The notes under the pieces are model-generated. The model had not been told where the DNA came from. It worked only from the letters and a program-made list of their open reading frames with translations, and did no database searches. DNA of 64,000 bases from JAWWOL01 sp963797535 (GTDB taxonomy: Bacteria > Actinomycetota > Actinomycetes > JAWWOL01). The position numbers were made by a program, and so were the translations under genes. Positions 17,073-27,347 of the stretch are shown one piece after another; positions within the stretch are counted from its first letter, which is position 1; every line of letters begins with the position of its first letter. The DNA is taken from NCBI GenBank assembly GCA_963797535.1, contig CAWCPQ010000001.1:1612001-1676000 (forward strand). Direction: 5' to 3'.

Positions 17073-19626
17073 TTACGAGCTGTCGCTGACTCCTGGTGGT
17101 GAGCGGCCGGCGGGGGCAAAGCCGGCGATGTTCACACTGTGCGGCACCAGCCCGGTCGTGCCGGGACTGTGCTTGGCCGGGGTGGATGTCTTCGCGGCTG
17201 GCGGACTGGCGGACTTTCCGGCCGGCGGGTTCGACGTCTTGGTGGCCGGCGGCGTGGTCGTCTTGGTGACCGACGGGGACGCCTTGGTCGTCGGAGCTGA
17301 CGAGGTCTGCGTCACCGGGTGCGTCGAGGTCGACCCAGCCGGCGTAGTCGTCTGTGTGGTGGTCGGAGTGGTGGTCGTGCCGGCGGAGGTCGTGCCCGGT
17401 GACGGCGTGGGCGACGTGGACGCGTTGGCCCCAGCAGCAGGGCATCCCGGCTCGATGCCCGGCGGCTTCTTGGCGATGTTGCCGTCCTTGCTGAACTGCG
17501 GCAGCGCGGTCGCCAGGCCCTTGGGCATCACGTTGGGCTTGCACTCGAGGCCGTACATCCCGTCCCAGAGCAGCCGGGTGGCCGGCGCCGCAACCGCCGC
17601 ACCGTAGCCGGCGTCCGGAACGATGATGATCGAGACGTACTGCGGGGGCTGGTTGGGCGTGCCGGCGAAGGAGGCGAAGACCGAGGTGTCGGTGATCGAT
17701 CTTCTTGCCGCCGACGTTCGCAGCCACCTGCGCCGTGCCGGTCTTGCCGCCGACCTTCACCTTGTCCATCGGGAAGCCGTTGAAAGCGTCCTTCGCCGTT
17801 CCCGAGATGTTGACGTCGTACATCGCCTGCTTGATCTGGTCCAGGTCGGACTGCTTGACCGACAGGGTGCGCTGCACCTGCGGCTTGATCGCCTTCACGA
17901 GCGCGCCAGCGGGGGAAACGATCGCCTTGGCCACCTTGGGCGAGTAGACCTTGCCGCCGTTGACCAGGGCCGCGTAGGCGACTGCCATCTGCAGCGGCGT
18001 CGCGAGCACGGTGCCCTGGCCGATGTACTCGTCAGCGTAGTTGCCTGGGTTAAGGGTCAGGCGGCCGGTGAGCCCGGCGGCGCAGTCCTTTGCGTCCTGC
18101 GCACGCTGGCTTTTATCCTTGTTCGGGGCGACGTGCTTGCCATTGGGGTCGGTGCCGCCGTGCGCACCCAGGCACTCCTGGGTGTGATAGAACACCGCTA
18201 GCTTGGCCGCCTCGTCCCAGGTCTGGATCAGACCCTTGGACTCCGACGGCAGATCGACGCCAGTCGCGGCGTTGAGGCCGAACTGCTTGGCCATCTTGGT
18301 CACCGCCTCAACCGGCTGGGTGTGCTGCTTCACCACCCGCTTGTAGTCCGGGTAGTAGTCGTCGTTGGCAAACTTGTAGTAGACGGTGTCACAGGATTGG
18401 GCGATCGTGGTCCGCAGATTAATCGAACCCAGTGCCTCGCCCTCGGAGTTATTCTTGAGCTTGCCGCCGACGAGCAGCGAGCCCGGACAATCGTAGGTCG
18501 AGGTCCAGTTGGCCTCGCCGCTGTTCAGCTCCGCCGACGTCGTGATCAGCTTGAAGGTCGAACCGGGCGCGTACTGGCCCTGGATCACCTGGTTGAGCAA
18601 CGGGTGCGACGAGGCCTTGTTCAGGTTGGCGATGGCCGTGTTGTCAGCGTCACTGCGCGGGAACTGGAAGATCTTCGGGTTGTACGAGGGATAGCTGGCC
18701 GACGCGACGATCTCGCCGGTCTGCGCGTTGATCACGACTCCGGCCGCCTGCTTCGGGTGGTGCGGACCGGATGCCAGGTTGTTGGCGACCGTCTTCTGGT
18801 TGGGGGCGATGTCCTTGACCGCCTTCTCCAGCACCCCCTCGAGCAACCCCTGGACACCCGCATCGATGCTCAGGACCACGTTGTTGCCGGGCTGCTCGGC
18901 AGTGTCGCCGATGACCGCTGCCTCATTGCCGTTGCGGTCCAGCGAGACGACCCTCTTGCCGTCGACACCCCGCAGGAAGGACTCGTACTGCTGCTCGATC
19001 CCGGACGCACCAACCAAAGCACCGGCCTGATAGCTCTGGTTCTTGGTCTTGTCGGTCTGGTCGACCTTGCCGAGGTAGCCGATCAGGTTGGCCGCGAGAC
19101 TGTTCTCCTGCGGCAGGTACTTGCGGATGCTCTGTACGGTCGCGGTGACGCCGGGGAAGTCGTCCTGGCGCTCGAGGATCTGGAACGCCTGGTCACTGGT
19201 CGCGTTGTCCGACACCGGGATCGGCTGGTAGGGCAGGCCGGTGTAGCAGTTGACCGGACTGCGCACGCCGTGGCTGTACGTGCACGGGGTGATCGAGGAG
19301 ATCAGCGAGCGCACGTCCTCGTGCAGCAGGTCGGCCAGTCGGCTCTCGACGCCGTAGCCGTTGTCCTTCTGCGCCTGCAGCTGTTGCCAGTTGACCGACA
19401 CGACGAGCTGGGTGGTGTTCTCGGCGTACGGCCTCCCCCAGTCATCGAGGATCTCGCCGCGGGTCGCCGTCGTGATGATGTCGTGGGACAGCGTGGTCTC
19501 GGCCGAGCGCGCGTACTGGTCGCCGGCGAGCACCTGGAGGTACCAGAGCCGGCCGAACAGCGCCAGCAGCAAGGTGAGGACGAGCACCCGCAGCGTGAAC
19601 AGGCGAACCGCAGAGCGCTCGTTCAC
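17073..19626 (-). pseudogene. mrdA: Penicillin-binding protein 2 (class B transpeptidase), reading frame interrupted
   Basis: Transpeptidase partner of RodA in lateral wall synthesis. GTG 19626 is preferred: it has GGAG eight bases upstream and directly precedes a short cytoplasmic tail and one membrane helix. A dimerisation domain follows, then the catalytic domain with GSTFKLIT (Ser356), SCDTVYY and GGKTGTAQ (Lys628). At 17694-17701 the sequence reads GATCGATC and the frame is lost about 15 residues after the KTG box. Skipping one base (or one GATC copy) restores DTSVFASFAGTPNQPPQYV and a C-terminal domain ending at 17073. The restored protein would be about 850 residues with an unusual Thr/Pro/Ser-rich tail of about 110. 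It may be intact in reality; see findings. Confidence 0.85.
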
Positions 19627-19654
19627 AGCTGAACTCCGCTGCTCGGGGGGCGGG

Positions 19655-20164
19655 TCATCGACGCGGCTCCGGATCGAGGCGTCGAACAAGTACGGCGACC
19701 ACCGGGATGATGAACGGGGCCAGGAGTACATCGTAAACGACCACTGCCGGCACTATGTGCGCCAACGAGGAACTGGTCGGGTGCTCGCCGCCGAAGATGA
19801 CGCCGATGACGGCATTGCCGAGCACGGCCACAATCGAGGCACCTGCGACCACGGCGATGGGGGCCATCGCTGACCGGTCGACCTCACCCGCGAACAGGCC
19901 GCACACGTAGCCGATGAAGCAGTAGACGAGCGCCTCGCGGCCGGCGCCGTGGGTGGCGGGCGGCGCGAGGTCGGCCATGAGTCCAGCACAGAAGCCGATG
20001 ACGCAACCGACCAGCGGGCCCTTCACCAGGGCGAACGCCACGACCAGCACCACGGTGGGGATAGGGGCTGCGCCGGGCAGCGACAGCAGCGGCAGAGCAC
20101 TGCGTTGCAGGAGCAGGGCAGTGAACAACGACAGGGCGGCCAGCAGCGCCGCCTTCCAGCTCAT
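19655..20164 (-). CDS. mreD: Rod shape-determining protein MreD
   Basis: A small integral membrane protein (169 residues, five or six hydrophobic helices) linking MreC to the elongasome. The ATG at 20164 overlaps the mreC stop (ATGA), giving a product that opens MSWKAALLAALSLF. The helix with GFCAGLMADLAPPATHGAG near residue 60 is the family's conserved region. It ends 28 bases before the mrdA start. Confidence 0.92.
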   Translation of the reverse strand: MSWKAALLAALSLFTALLLQRSALPLLSLPGAAPIPTVVLVVAFALVKGPLVGCVIGFCAGLMADLAPPATHGAGREALVYCFIGYVCGLFAGEVDRSAMAPIAVVAGASIVAVLGNAVIGVIFGGEHPTSSSLAHIVPAVVVYDVLLAPFIIPVVAVLVRRLDPEPRR

Positions 20165-21189
20165 CAAGGTTTGGGGGTGACGGGCGGGGACGAGGAGCCG
20201 GTCGCACCGGGGGTGGTCCCACTCTTGGCCGGCTTGGGCGTGCCACCGGACGTCGGCGTGCCCGACGTTAACGGTGAGCTGGAGGTTGAGCTCGGGCTGG
20301 TTGTGGGGGTCGGAGTCGGCGCCGGTCCCATCGCCGGCAACCGGACCAGGAAGCCTCGCGGCAGCTTGAGCGGCGACGGCGGGAAGATCACGGCGACCAG
20401 GTCGAGGTTGTTGAAGTTGGCCCACGGACGCACGACCGCCGTGTGCGTGGCTGCACCAGGAGTGTTGTCGACGGAGGTAACCACGCCAACTGGGACGTCC
20501 GGGACGTACGGTTGGTTGTCCTTGGAGCCCCGGGTAACCAGCTGATCGCCCGGATGGATGTCCGAGGTCTGGCTGAACTGGGTCAGCGACAGCAGGCCGT
20601 TCTCGGAACCGCTGACCACACCCTTGGTGTTGGTACGCCCGTTGTTCACGACCACGTGCAGGGCGGGGTCGGTGAGCAGGCGAACCGTCGAGGTCCTGCT
20701 GTCCGCCCGTACGACGTTGCCGATGAGCCCCAGACCGGACACCACGGTCATGTCGACGTGGACACCGTCATGGGTGCCGATGTCGATCGTGATCGTCCCG
20801 TCCTGGGTCAGTGTGTCACCGCTGGAGACGACGCGGGCAGGCTTCATCCGCTGGGCGTAGTACGGGGGCCAGCCCAGCAACGCGTCGAGCTGGGCCACGA
20901 TGCGATGGTCGTTCTGCGACGTCTCGGCCAAAGACTTGGCCTCGTCGAGCTGCTTCTGCAGCTCGGCGACCTTGTCCGGCTGCTTGCCGAAGTGGATCTT
21001 GTCGCTGAGCGGGCGGGTCAGCGAGCTGACCGCGTTCTCGCCGGGTCCGACCACGCCAGCCACCAGCTTTTCCAGCGGATGCAACGGCGAGCTGCTGCCA
21101 TTGGAGTGGTAGTCAATGGTCAGCAGCGCGAACGCCGTCACCATCAGCAGGACGAAGTAGGTCCGCTGACGGCGTGGCTCGCGGTTCAT
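20164..21189 (-). CDS. mreC: Rod shape-determining protein MreC
   Basis: A bitopic protein: a cytoplasmic RRQR start, a membrane helix at about 11-27, a coiled coil at about 60-95 (KVAELQKQLDEAKSLAE), then the double beta-barrel MreC domain to about residue 265 (VVSGLGLIGNVV near 150). The last ~65 residues are a Pro/Thr/Ser-rich extracytoplasmic tail similar in style to that of mrdA. It scaffolds PBP2/RodA outside the membrane. It starts 34 bases after mreB and overlaps mreD. Confidence 0.95.
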   Translation of the reverse strand: MNREPRRQRTYFVLLMVTAFALLTIDYHSNGSSSPLHPLEKLVAGVVGPGENAVSSLTRPLSDKIHFGKQPDKVAELQKQLDEAKSLAETSQNDHRIVAQLDALLGWPPYYAQRMKPARVVSSGDTLTQDGTITIDIGTHDGVHVDMTVVSGLGLIGNVVRADSRTSTVRLLTDPALHVVVNNGRTNTKGVVSGSENGLLSLTQFSQTSDIHPGDQLVTRGSKDNQPYVPDVPVGVVTSVDNTPGAATHTAVVRPWANFNNLDLVAVIFPPSPLKLPRGFLVRLPAMGPAPTPTPTTSPSSTSSSPLTSGTPTSGGTPKPAKSGTTPGATGSSSPPVTPKP

Positions 21190-21223
21190 GACGTCCCGGC
21201 GAACCGGCCGCCAGGGCCGGCGG

Positions 21224-22255
21224 TCAGTGCCGGGGCTCGGAGATGAGCAAGGACTGCAAGACCTCGAACTCCTCGACGAACTTGCCCGAACCCATGGCCA
21301 CGGAGTTCAGCGGGTTGTCTGCGATGTGGATCGGCATGCCGGTCTCGTGCCGCAGCCGCTCGTCGAGGCCGCGCAGCAGCGCGCCGCCACCGGTGAGCAC
21401 GATGCCACGGTCCATGATGTCGCCGGACAGCTCGGGCGGGCACTTGTCGAGCGTGGTCTTGACCGCGTCGACGATCGCGTTGACCGGCTCCTCGATCGCC
21501 TTGCGGATCTCCTCGGCGCTGACCACGATCGTCTTGGGCAGGCCCGAGACCAGGTCCCGACCGCGGATCTCGGCGTGCGGCTCGTCCGGCATCGGGAACG
21601 CCGAGCCGATCGCCATCTTGATCTCCTCGGCCGTGCGCTCGCCCAGCATCAGCGAGTATTCCTTCTTCACGTACGACACGATCGCGTTGTCGAGCTCGTC
21701 GCCGCCGACCCGGATGGACTGGCTGGTGACGATGCCACCGAGGGAGATGACCGCGACCTCGGTCGTGCCACCGCCGATGTCGACGACCATGTTGCCCGTG
21801 GGCTCGTGGACCGGCAGGCCGGAACCGATCGCCGCAGCCATCGGCTCCTCGATGATGTAGACCTTGCGGGCACCGGCGGCGTAGGCCGCGTCCTTGACCG
21901 CGCGCTGCTCGACCCCGGTGATGCCGGAGGGCACGCAGACCACGATTCTCGGCCGAGCAAGTCTCGACCTCCGGTGGACCTTTTGAATGAAGTAGCGCAG
22001 CATGCGCTCCGTGGTCTCGAAGTCGGCGATGACGCCGTCCTTCAGAGGCCGGATCGCGACGATGTTGCCGGGCGTACGACCGATCATCCGCTTGGCTTCG
22101 GTGCCGACAGCAAGGATCGCCGCCGTGTTGGTGTTGATCGCCACCACGGACGGCTCGTTGAGCACGATGCCCTTGCCGCGAACGTAGACCAGGGTGTTGG
22201 CCGTACCGAGGTCGACCGCCATGTCGCGGCCGAGGAACGAGAGGCTTTGAGCCAT
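21224..22255 (-). CDS. mreB: Actin-like cell-shape protein MreB
   Basis: Membrane-bound actin homologue that directs lateral wall synthesis. From the ATG at 22255 the product has 343 residues and opens MAQSLSFLGRDMAVDLGTAN (phosphate-1 loop), with an amphipathic N-terminus. VDIGGGTTEVAVISLGG (phosphate-2), the adenosine motif GGGALLRGLDER and PMAAAIGSGL are all visible. An in-frame ATG 23 codons upstream gives a sequence unlike MreB. It is the first gene of the mreB-mreC-mreD-mrdA-rodA operon. Confidence 0.96.
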   Translation of the reverse strand: MAQSLSFLGRDMAVDLGTANTLVYVRGKGIVLNEPSVVAINTNTAAILAVGTEAKRMIGRTPGNIVAIRPLKDGVIADFETTERMLRYFIQKVHRRSRLARPRIVVCVPSGITGVEQRAVKDAAYAAGARKVYIIEEPMAAAIGSGLPVHEPTGNMVVDIGGGTTEVAVISLGGIVTSQSIRVGGDELDNAIVSYVKKEYSLMLGERTAEEIKMAIGSAFPMPDEPHAEIRGRDLVSGLPKTIVVSAEEIRKAIEEPVNAIVDAVKTTLDKCPPELSGDIMDRGIVLTGGGALLRGLDERLRHETGMPIHIADNPLNSVAMGSGKFVEEFEVLQSLLISEPRH

Positions 22256-22371
22256 AAGTAAACGGTGCCTTCCAGAAGTGCCGTGAAAGCCGGCAGCGCC
22301 CGGACCCGCGAAGGCCGGCAGCACGATAGTAACGGGGATCGAATGAGAGTGGGTAAAAACCCGGGGTAGAG

Positions 22372-22773
22372 CTACGGGAAGAACAGGGCGATCTCGCGTG
22401 TGGCCGACTCGGTGGAGTCGGACGCGTGCACCAGATTTTCCCTGTTGGACAAGGAGAAATCGCCACGGATGGTGCCAGCAGCAGCAGCGCGGCCGTCCGT
22501 GGAACCAACGAGGGTACGAACTACGTTGATCGCTTCGTCGCCCTCGAGAACAGCGGCGATCAACGGGCCGGACGTCATGAATTCACGCAACGGCGGATAC
22601 CAGGCTTTCGCCACGTGATCGGCGTAGTGCCGGTCCGCCATTGCCCCGTCCATCGTGCGCAGGTCCATCGCGACGAGCACCAGACCCTTGCGCTCGAAAC
22701 GGCTCAGCACCTCACCAGCCAGACCGCGGCGTACGGCGTCGGGCTTGATCAGGATGAGCGTGCGCTCGGTCAC
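22372..22773 (-). CDS. ndk: Nucleoside diphosphate kinase
   Basis: Transfers the gamma-phosphate from ATP to NDPs through a phosphohistidine. At 133 residues it opens MTERTLILIKPDAVRRGL and has the active-site segment NLVHASDSTESA, in which the His is the phosphoacceptor, near residue 114. It lies between mreB (117 bases away) and DUF4233 (78 bases away), the conserved actinobacterial position. Confidence 0.97.
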   Translation of the reverse strand: MTERTLILIKPDAVRRGLAGEVLSRFERKGLVLVAMDLRTMDGAMADRHYADHVAKAWYPPLREFMTSGPLIAAVLEGDEAINVVRTLVGSTDGRAAAAGTIRGDFSLSNRENLVHASDSTESATREIALFFP

Positions 22774-22851
22774 GGTGCTCCTTCTGGACGGGCTGCGGCA
22801 CTGGCGGCTGCGGTGGTGGTCGCGGGCAGGACGGAGCCTACCGTCCCGTGA

Positions 22852-23283
22852 TCACGCCGCTCCCGCCGCGTCAGCCCGTTCGGCGGCCTGCTCCCGGGTG
22901 AGGCCACGGAGCATCGACAGCCAGTAGACCCAGATCCCGGTGAACAGCACCATCAGGAACAGCAGGGCGAACGACGAAGCCCCGGCGATGAGCCCGAGCC
23001 CCTGCATGACGGTCGCAAACCGCGGCCCCCACGGCCTTCTGAGCTCGGCAGCGGCGACGACGAGCAGCACCGAGATGGCGATGACGGCCGCGACGGCGAT
23101 GTGCCGCCAGGTGGTGCCGCCGTGGCCCTGCTTGAGCAGGACCGGGATCGCCAGTGCGACCACGAGCGCCTCGAGGATCAAGATGGCGGCGCCGATCCCG
23201 CGCAGGCCACGCAGGCTCTTGCGCTGGTAGGCCAGCAGCTCGGCGTTGGCGGCGTTGCCCTCGATCCGGTTCGGGGAGGTCAT
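22852..23283 (-). CDS. DUF4233 membrane protein
   Basis: A 143-residue protein with four hydrophobic helices after a polar N-terminus. The helix-1 region RGIGAAILILEALVVALAIP is the family's conserved stretch. It is found almost only between folC and ndk in actinobacteria and has no known function. The start overlaps the folC stop (ATGA), so it is made together with folC. The soluble C-terminus is Ala/Glu-rich. Confidence 0.88.
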   Translation of the reverse strand: MTSPNRIEGNAANAELLAYQRKSLRGLRGIGAAILILEALVVALAIPVLLKQGHGGTTWRHIAVAAVIAISVLLVVAAAELRRPWGPRFATVMQGLGLIAGASSFALLFLMVLFTGIWVYWLSMLRGLTREQAAERADAAGAA

Positions 23284-24605
23284 CGCCGCTTCAGCAGGGT
23301 GCGGGCCTCGCCGACCGTGACCAGCGAGCCGAAGACGATCACGCCGGCGCCGCCGTACTCGGTCTCGTCCTCAGCGATGTCGATGGCCGAGGTGATCGCG
23401 TCGTCCAGGCGGCGCCGAACCTCGACCCGGTCGCGGCCGAAGATCTCGTCGGCCAGCTCGCCGAGCTCCTCGGCCGGCATCGCACGCGGCGAGGCGTTCT
23501 GGGTCACGACGATGGCGCTGAGTACGGGCTCCATCGCCTCGAGCACGCCGCGGACGTCCTTGTCGGCCAGCACTCCGAGCACCCCGACCAGACGGGTGAA
23601 GTCGAAGCCGTCGACGATGGCCGTGGCCAGGGCGTGGGCGCCGGCGGGGTTGTGGGCACCATCGAGCAGCACCGTAGGGTTGCGCCGGACGACCTCGAGC
23701 CGTCCTGGAGAGTCGGCCGTGGCAAATCCCTCGCGGACCGCGTCAATGTCGAGCTGACCGTTAGTCCCGCCGCCGAGGAACGCTTCGACGGCCGCGAGGG
23801 CGGTGGCCGCGTTCGAAGCCTGATGCGGCCCTTGAAGGTTGAGGAAGATGTCCTCGTAGACCCCGCCGAGTCCCTGCAACGAGAGCAGCTGACCGCCGAC
23901 CGCCTGACGGCGGGACACCAGCCCGAACTCGAAGCCCTCACGGGCGACCGTTGCACCGACCTCGACTGCCCTTGCGGCGAGCACTGTGGCTGCCTCGACC
24001 GGCTGCATGGAGGTGATCAGGGTGGCGCCCGGCTTGATGATGCCGGCCTTCTCCCCCGCGATCTTCTCGATCGTGTCACCGAGCCACTCGGTGTGGTCCA
24101 GCCCGATCGGCGTGACGACGGCGACGGTTCCGTCCATGACGTTGGTCGCGTCCCAGGTGCCGCCCATGCCGACCTCGACCACCGCGACGTCGACGGGAGC
24201 GTCGGCAAAGGTCGCGAACGCCATCGCCGTGAGCATCTCGTGGAAGGTCACGTCATCGGCGTGCCGGGAGTCGACGATGCGCGCGTAGGGCAGCACCTCG
24301 GCGTAGGCCGCCGCGAACTGCTCCTCGGTCAACGGCTCGCCGTCGAGGCAGATCCGCTCCCGGATGCTCTCGAGGTGCGGGCTGGTGGTGCGACCCGTAC
24401 GCAGCCCGAAGGCCCGCAGCAGTGAGTCGATCATGCGCACGGTGCTCGTCTTGCCGTTGGTACCGGTGACGTGGATCGACGGGAACGCCTTCTGGGGCGA
24501 GCCGAGCAGGTCGACCAGGTCGATGATGCGCTCGAGGTCGGGCACCATCCGCTGGGGCAACCGGGCGTAGAGCGCGGCCTCGGCCTCCGGCTGGGTCTCG
24601 GTCAT
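23280..24605 (-). CDS. folC: Folylpolyglutamate synthase / dihydrofolate synthase FolC
   Basis: Adds glutamate to dihydropteroate and to folates. At 441 residues it has the Mur-ligase type ATP loop HVTGTNGKTSTVRM near residue 44, the EVGMGGTWDATN signature near 140, GLDHTEWLG near 166, and the C-terminal-domain opening LDGAHNPAGA near 315. It overlaps valS upstream and DUF4233 downstream by four bases each, so the three form one translationally coupled unit. Confidence 0.95.
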   Translation of the reverse strand: MTETQPEAEAALYARLPQRMVPDLERIIDLVDLLGSPQKAFPSIHVTGTNGKTSTVRMIDSLLRAFGLRTGRTTSPHLESIRERICLDGEPLTEEQFAAAYAEVLPYARIVDSRHADDVTFHEMLTAMAFATFADAPVDVAVVEVGMGGTWDATNVMDGTVAVVTPIGLDHTEWLGDTIEKIAGEKAGIIKPGATLITSMQPVEAATVLAARAVEVGATVAREGFEFGLVSRRQAVGGQLLSLQGLGGVYEDIFLNLQGPHQASNAATALAAVEAFLGGGTNGQLDIDAVREGFATADSPGRLEVVRRNPTVLLDGAHNPAGAHALATAIVDGFDFTRLVGVLGVLADKDVRGVLEAMEPVLSAIVVTQNASPRAMPAEELGELADEIFGRDRVEVRRRLDDAITSAIDIAEDETEYGGAGVIVFGSLVTVGEARTLLKRR

Positions 24606-27265
24606 GAGCCCGGCAGCGCGTCGAGCTGACCGGTGACCCGGACGACATCGGCTCGGGCTGCTGCCAACCGCGCCTCGATCTTGGCGACGGCCGGCGGCGC
24701 GGCCTTCTCGACGAACTGCGGGTTGGCCAGCTTGCGCTCTGCCGAGCCGATCTCGCCCTGTGCCGCCTCGAGCAGCTTGCCCAGCCGGGCCCGTTCGGCG
24801 GCGACGTCGATCGCTCCCGACGTGTCGATGCTGACCCGGACCCCCGGCACGACGACGGCCTGGAATCCGTCGGGTGCATCGCCGACGGTGACCGGCTCTA
24901 GACCGGCCAACGACTCGAGCTGGGGCAGGTAGCCGGGCACGGCTGCGGCAGCCTTCGCGTCATCGAACTGCAGCACGCCCGCAAGTCGGGTACGGGGCTT
25001 GATCCCTTGCTCAGCACGGAATCTGCGCACCTCGGTGATGACCGACTGCAGCAGCGCCACCTCCTGCTCGGCCTTGGGGTCGATGCGGGAGAGGTCGGCG
25101 GTGGGCCACTCGGCGATGACCACGGAGTCGCCGCCGGTAAGCGTGGTCCACAGCTGTTCGGTGAGGAACGGCATCACCGGGTGGAGCAGGCGCAGCAGGT
25201 TGTCGATGACCTCGCCGAGCACGCGGCGGGTGGCTTCAGCCGCGAGGCCGCCGGCTTCGAGCGGCGCCTTCACCAGCTCGACGTACCAGTCGAAGACCTC
25301 GTCCCACGCGAAGTGGAACAGCAGGTCGCAGGCCTTGGCAAACTCGTATTTCTCGTACTGGCCATCAACTTGTGCTGTCACGGCCGCCAGCCGGGACAGG
25401 ATCCACCGGTCAGCCGTGCTCAGCTCTGCCGGCAGCTCACCGTCGGTCGTGGCGCCGCGCATCAGCGCGAACCGGGTGGCGTTCCACAGCTTGGTGCAAA
25501 AGTTGCGGCTGCCCTGGACCCAGTCCTCGGAGATCGGGACGTCGGTGCCCGGGTTGGCGCCGCGGGCGAGGGTGAACCGCAGCGCGTCGGCGCCGTAGCG
25601 GTCGATCCACTCGAGCGGGTCGACCACGTTGCCGAAGGACTTGGACATCTTCTTGCCCCCGGCGTCGCGCACCATGCCGTGCAGGGCCACGGTGTGGAAC
25701 GGCTCAGCGCCTTCCGGATTGCCGTCCATGGCGTACAGACCGAACATCATCATCCGGGCGACCCAGAAGAACAGGATGTCGTAGCCGGTGACGAGAACCG
25801 TTGTGGGATAGAACTTCTCGAGGTCGGGCGTCTTGTCCGGCCAGCCCAGGGTGGAGAACGGCCACAGGCCGGAGGAGAACCAGGTGTCGAGCACGTCCTC
25901 GTCCTGACGCCAGCCCTCACCGGTCGGGATGTCGTCGTCGGGGCCGACCACGACGGTCTCGCCGTCCGGCCCGTACCAGACCGGGATCCGGTGGCCCCAC
26001 CACAGCTGGCGGCTGATGCACCAGTCGTGCATGTTGTCGACCCAGGCAAACCAGCGCGGCTCCTGAGACTCTGGGTGGATCGTCACCGTGCCGTTGCGAA
26101 CGGCGTCGCCGGCAGCCTTGGCCAGCGGCGCCACATTGACGAACCACTGCAACGACAGCCGGGGCTCGACCGTCGTGCCGCAGCGCGAACAGTGCCCGAC
26201 GGAGTGGGCGTAGGGGCGCTTCTCGTCGACGATCCGACCGAGCCGGCGCAGCTCCTCGGTGATCGCGCTGCGGGCCTCGAACCGGTCCATGCCCAGCCAC
26301 GGTCCGGGGAGGCTGATCGCCGCGTCGTCGTCCATCACAGTGATCATCTCGAGGTCGTGCCGGCGGCCGATCTCGAAGTCGTTGGGGTCATGCGCAGGAG
26401 TCACCTTGACCGCGCCGGTGCCGAACTCCGGGTCGACATGCTCGTCGGCGACGACCCGAATCATCCGGCCCACCAAGGGAAGTTCGATCTCGCGACCGAC
26501 CAGGTGGCGGTAACGCTCGTCGTCGGGATGCACCGCGACAGCCGTGTCGCCGAGCATGGTCTCGACCCGGGTGGTGGCCACGACGAGCGAGTCGGCACCG
26601 TCGCCGTACCGGATCGAGACGAGCTCACCGTCCTCGTCGGCGTGCTCGACCTCGATGTCGGACAACGCCGTGAGGTCGCGCGGACACCAGTTGATGATGC
26701 GCTCTGCGCGGTAGATCAGTCCGTCGTCGTAGAGGCGCTTGAAGATGGTGAGTACGGCACGGGAGAGTCCCTCGTCCATCGTGAACCGCTCGCGGCTCCA
26801 GTCGACGCTGTCCCCCAGCCGGCGCATCTGGCCGAGGATCATGCCGCCGGACTCGTCCTTCCACTGCCACACCCGCTCGAGGAACGCGACCCGGCCGAGG
26901 TCGTGCCGGCTCAGTCCCTCGCCGGCCAGCGTCTTTTCCACCACGTTCTGGGTCGCGATGCCCGCGTGATCCATGCCCGGCAGCCACAACGCCTCGTAGC
27001 CCTGCATGCGCTTGCGCCGGGTGAGGATGTCCATCAGCGTGTGCTCGAACGCGTGCCCCATGTGCAGCGACCCGGTCACGTTGGGCGGCGGGATGACCAG
27101 GGAGAACGCCGGCTTGTCGCTGGCCGGGTCGGCGGAGAAGTAGCCGCGGTCGACCCACCGCTGGTAGAGCGGACCCTCAACCTCCGCCGGTACGAAAGCG
27201 GTCGGCAACGCGTCAGGGGGCAACAGGTCCGATGCGGCGGCTGGGCTATCAGTGGCGCTGGTCAT
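24602..27265 (-). CDS. valS: Valyl-tRNA synthetase
   Basis: A class I synthetase of 887 residues. Visible are PPPNVTGSLHMGHAFEHTL (HIGH-type motif, about 58-76), the CP1 editing domain (about 200-350), KKMSKSFGNVVDP (KMSKS), the anticodon-binding helices, and a C-terminal coiled coil of about 65 residues that begins at ERARLGKLLEAAQ. No T-box or other leader element is evident in the 80 bases upstream, which are shared with a divergent gene. Confidence 0.97.
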   Translation of the reverse strand: MTSATDSPAAASDLLPPDALPTAFVPAEVEGPLYQRWVDRGYFSADPASDKPAFSLVIPPPNVTGSLHMGHAFEHTLMDILTRRKRMQGYEALWLPGMDHAGIATQNVVEKTLAGEGLSRHDLGRVAFLERVWQWKDESGGMILGQMRRLGDSVDWSRERFTMDEGLSRAVLTIFKRLYDDGLIYRAERIINWCPRDLTALSDIEVEHADEDGELVSIRYGDGADSLVVATTRVETMLGDTAVAVHPDDERYRHLVGREIELPLVGRMIRVVADEHVDPEFGTGAVKVTPAHDPNDFEIGRRHDLEMITVMDDDAAISLPGPWLGMDRFEARSAITEELRRLGRIVDEKRPYAHSVGHCSRCGTTVEPRLSLQWFVNVAPLAKAAGDAVRNGTVTIHPESQEPRWFAWVDNMHDWCISRQLWWGHRIPVWYGPDGETVVVGPDDDIPTGEGWRQDEDVLDTWFSSGLWPFSTLGWPDKTPDLEKFYPTTVLVTGYDILFFWVARMMMFGLYAMDGNPEGAEPFHTVALHGMVRDAGGKKMSKSFGNVVDPLEWIDRYGADALRFTLARGANPGTDVPISEDWVQGSRNFCTKLWNATRFALMRGATTDGELPAELSTADRWILSRLAAVTAQVDGQYEKYEFAKACDLLFHFAWDEVFDWYVELVKAPLEAGGLAAEATRRVLGEVIDNLLRLLHPVMPFLTEQLWTTLTGGDSVVIAEWPTADLSRIDPKAEQEVALLQSVITEVRRFRAEQGIKPRTRLAGVLQFDDAKAAAAVPGYLPQLESLAGLEPVTVGDAPDGFQAVVVPGVRVSIDTSGAIDVAAERARLGKLLEAAQGEIGSAERKLANPQFVEKAAPPAVAKIEARLAAARADVVRVTGQLDALPGS

Positions 27266-27347
27266 AGGGTCAGTCTACGAAGCACGGCCAGCGGATTGGC
27301 CGGGCCCAGCAGGGATGAGAATGACCGTTGGGAGGCGTCTACCCCAC

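Noticed and set aside
22330..22371. Terminator downstream of ndk
   Set aside because: Only GGGT/ACCC pairing around a T-run; too weak to call.
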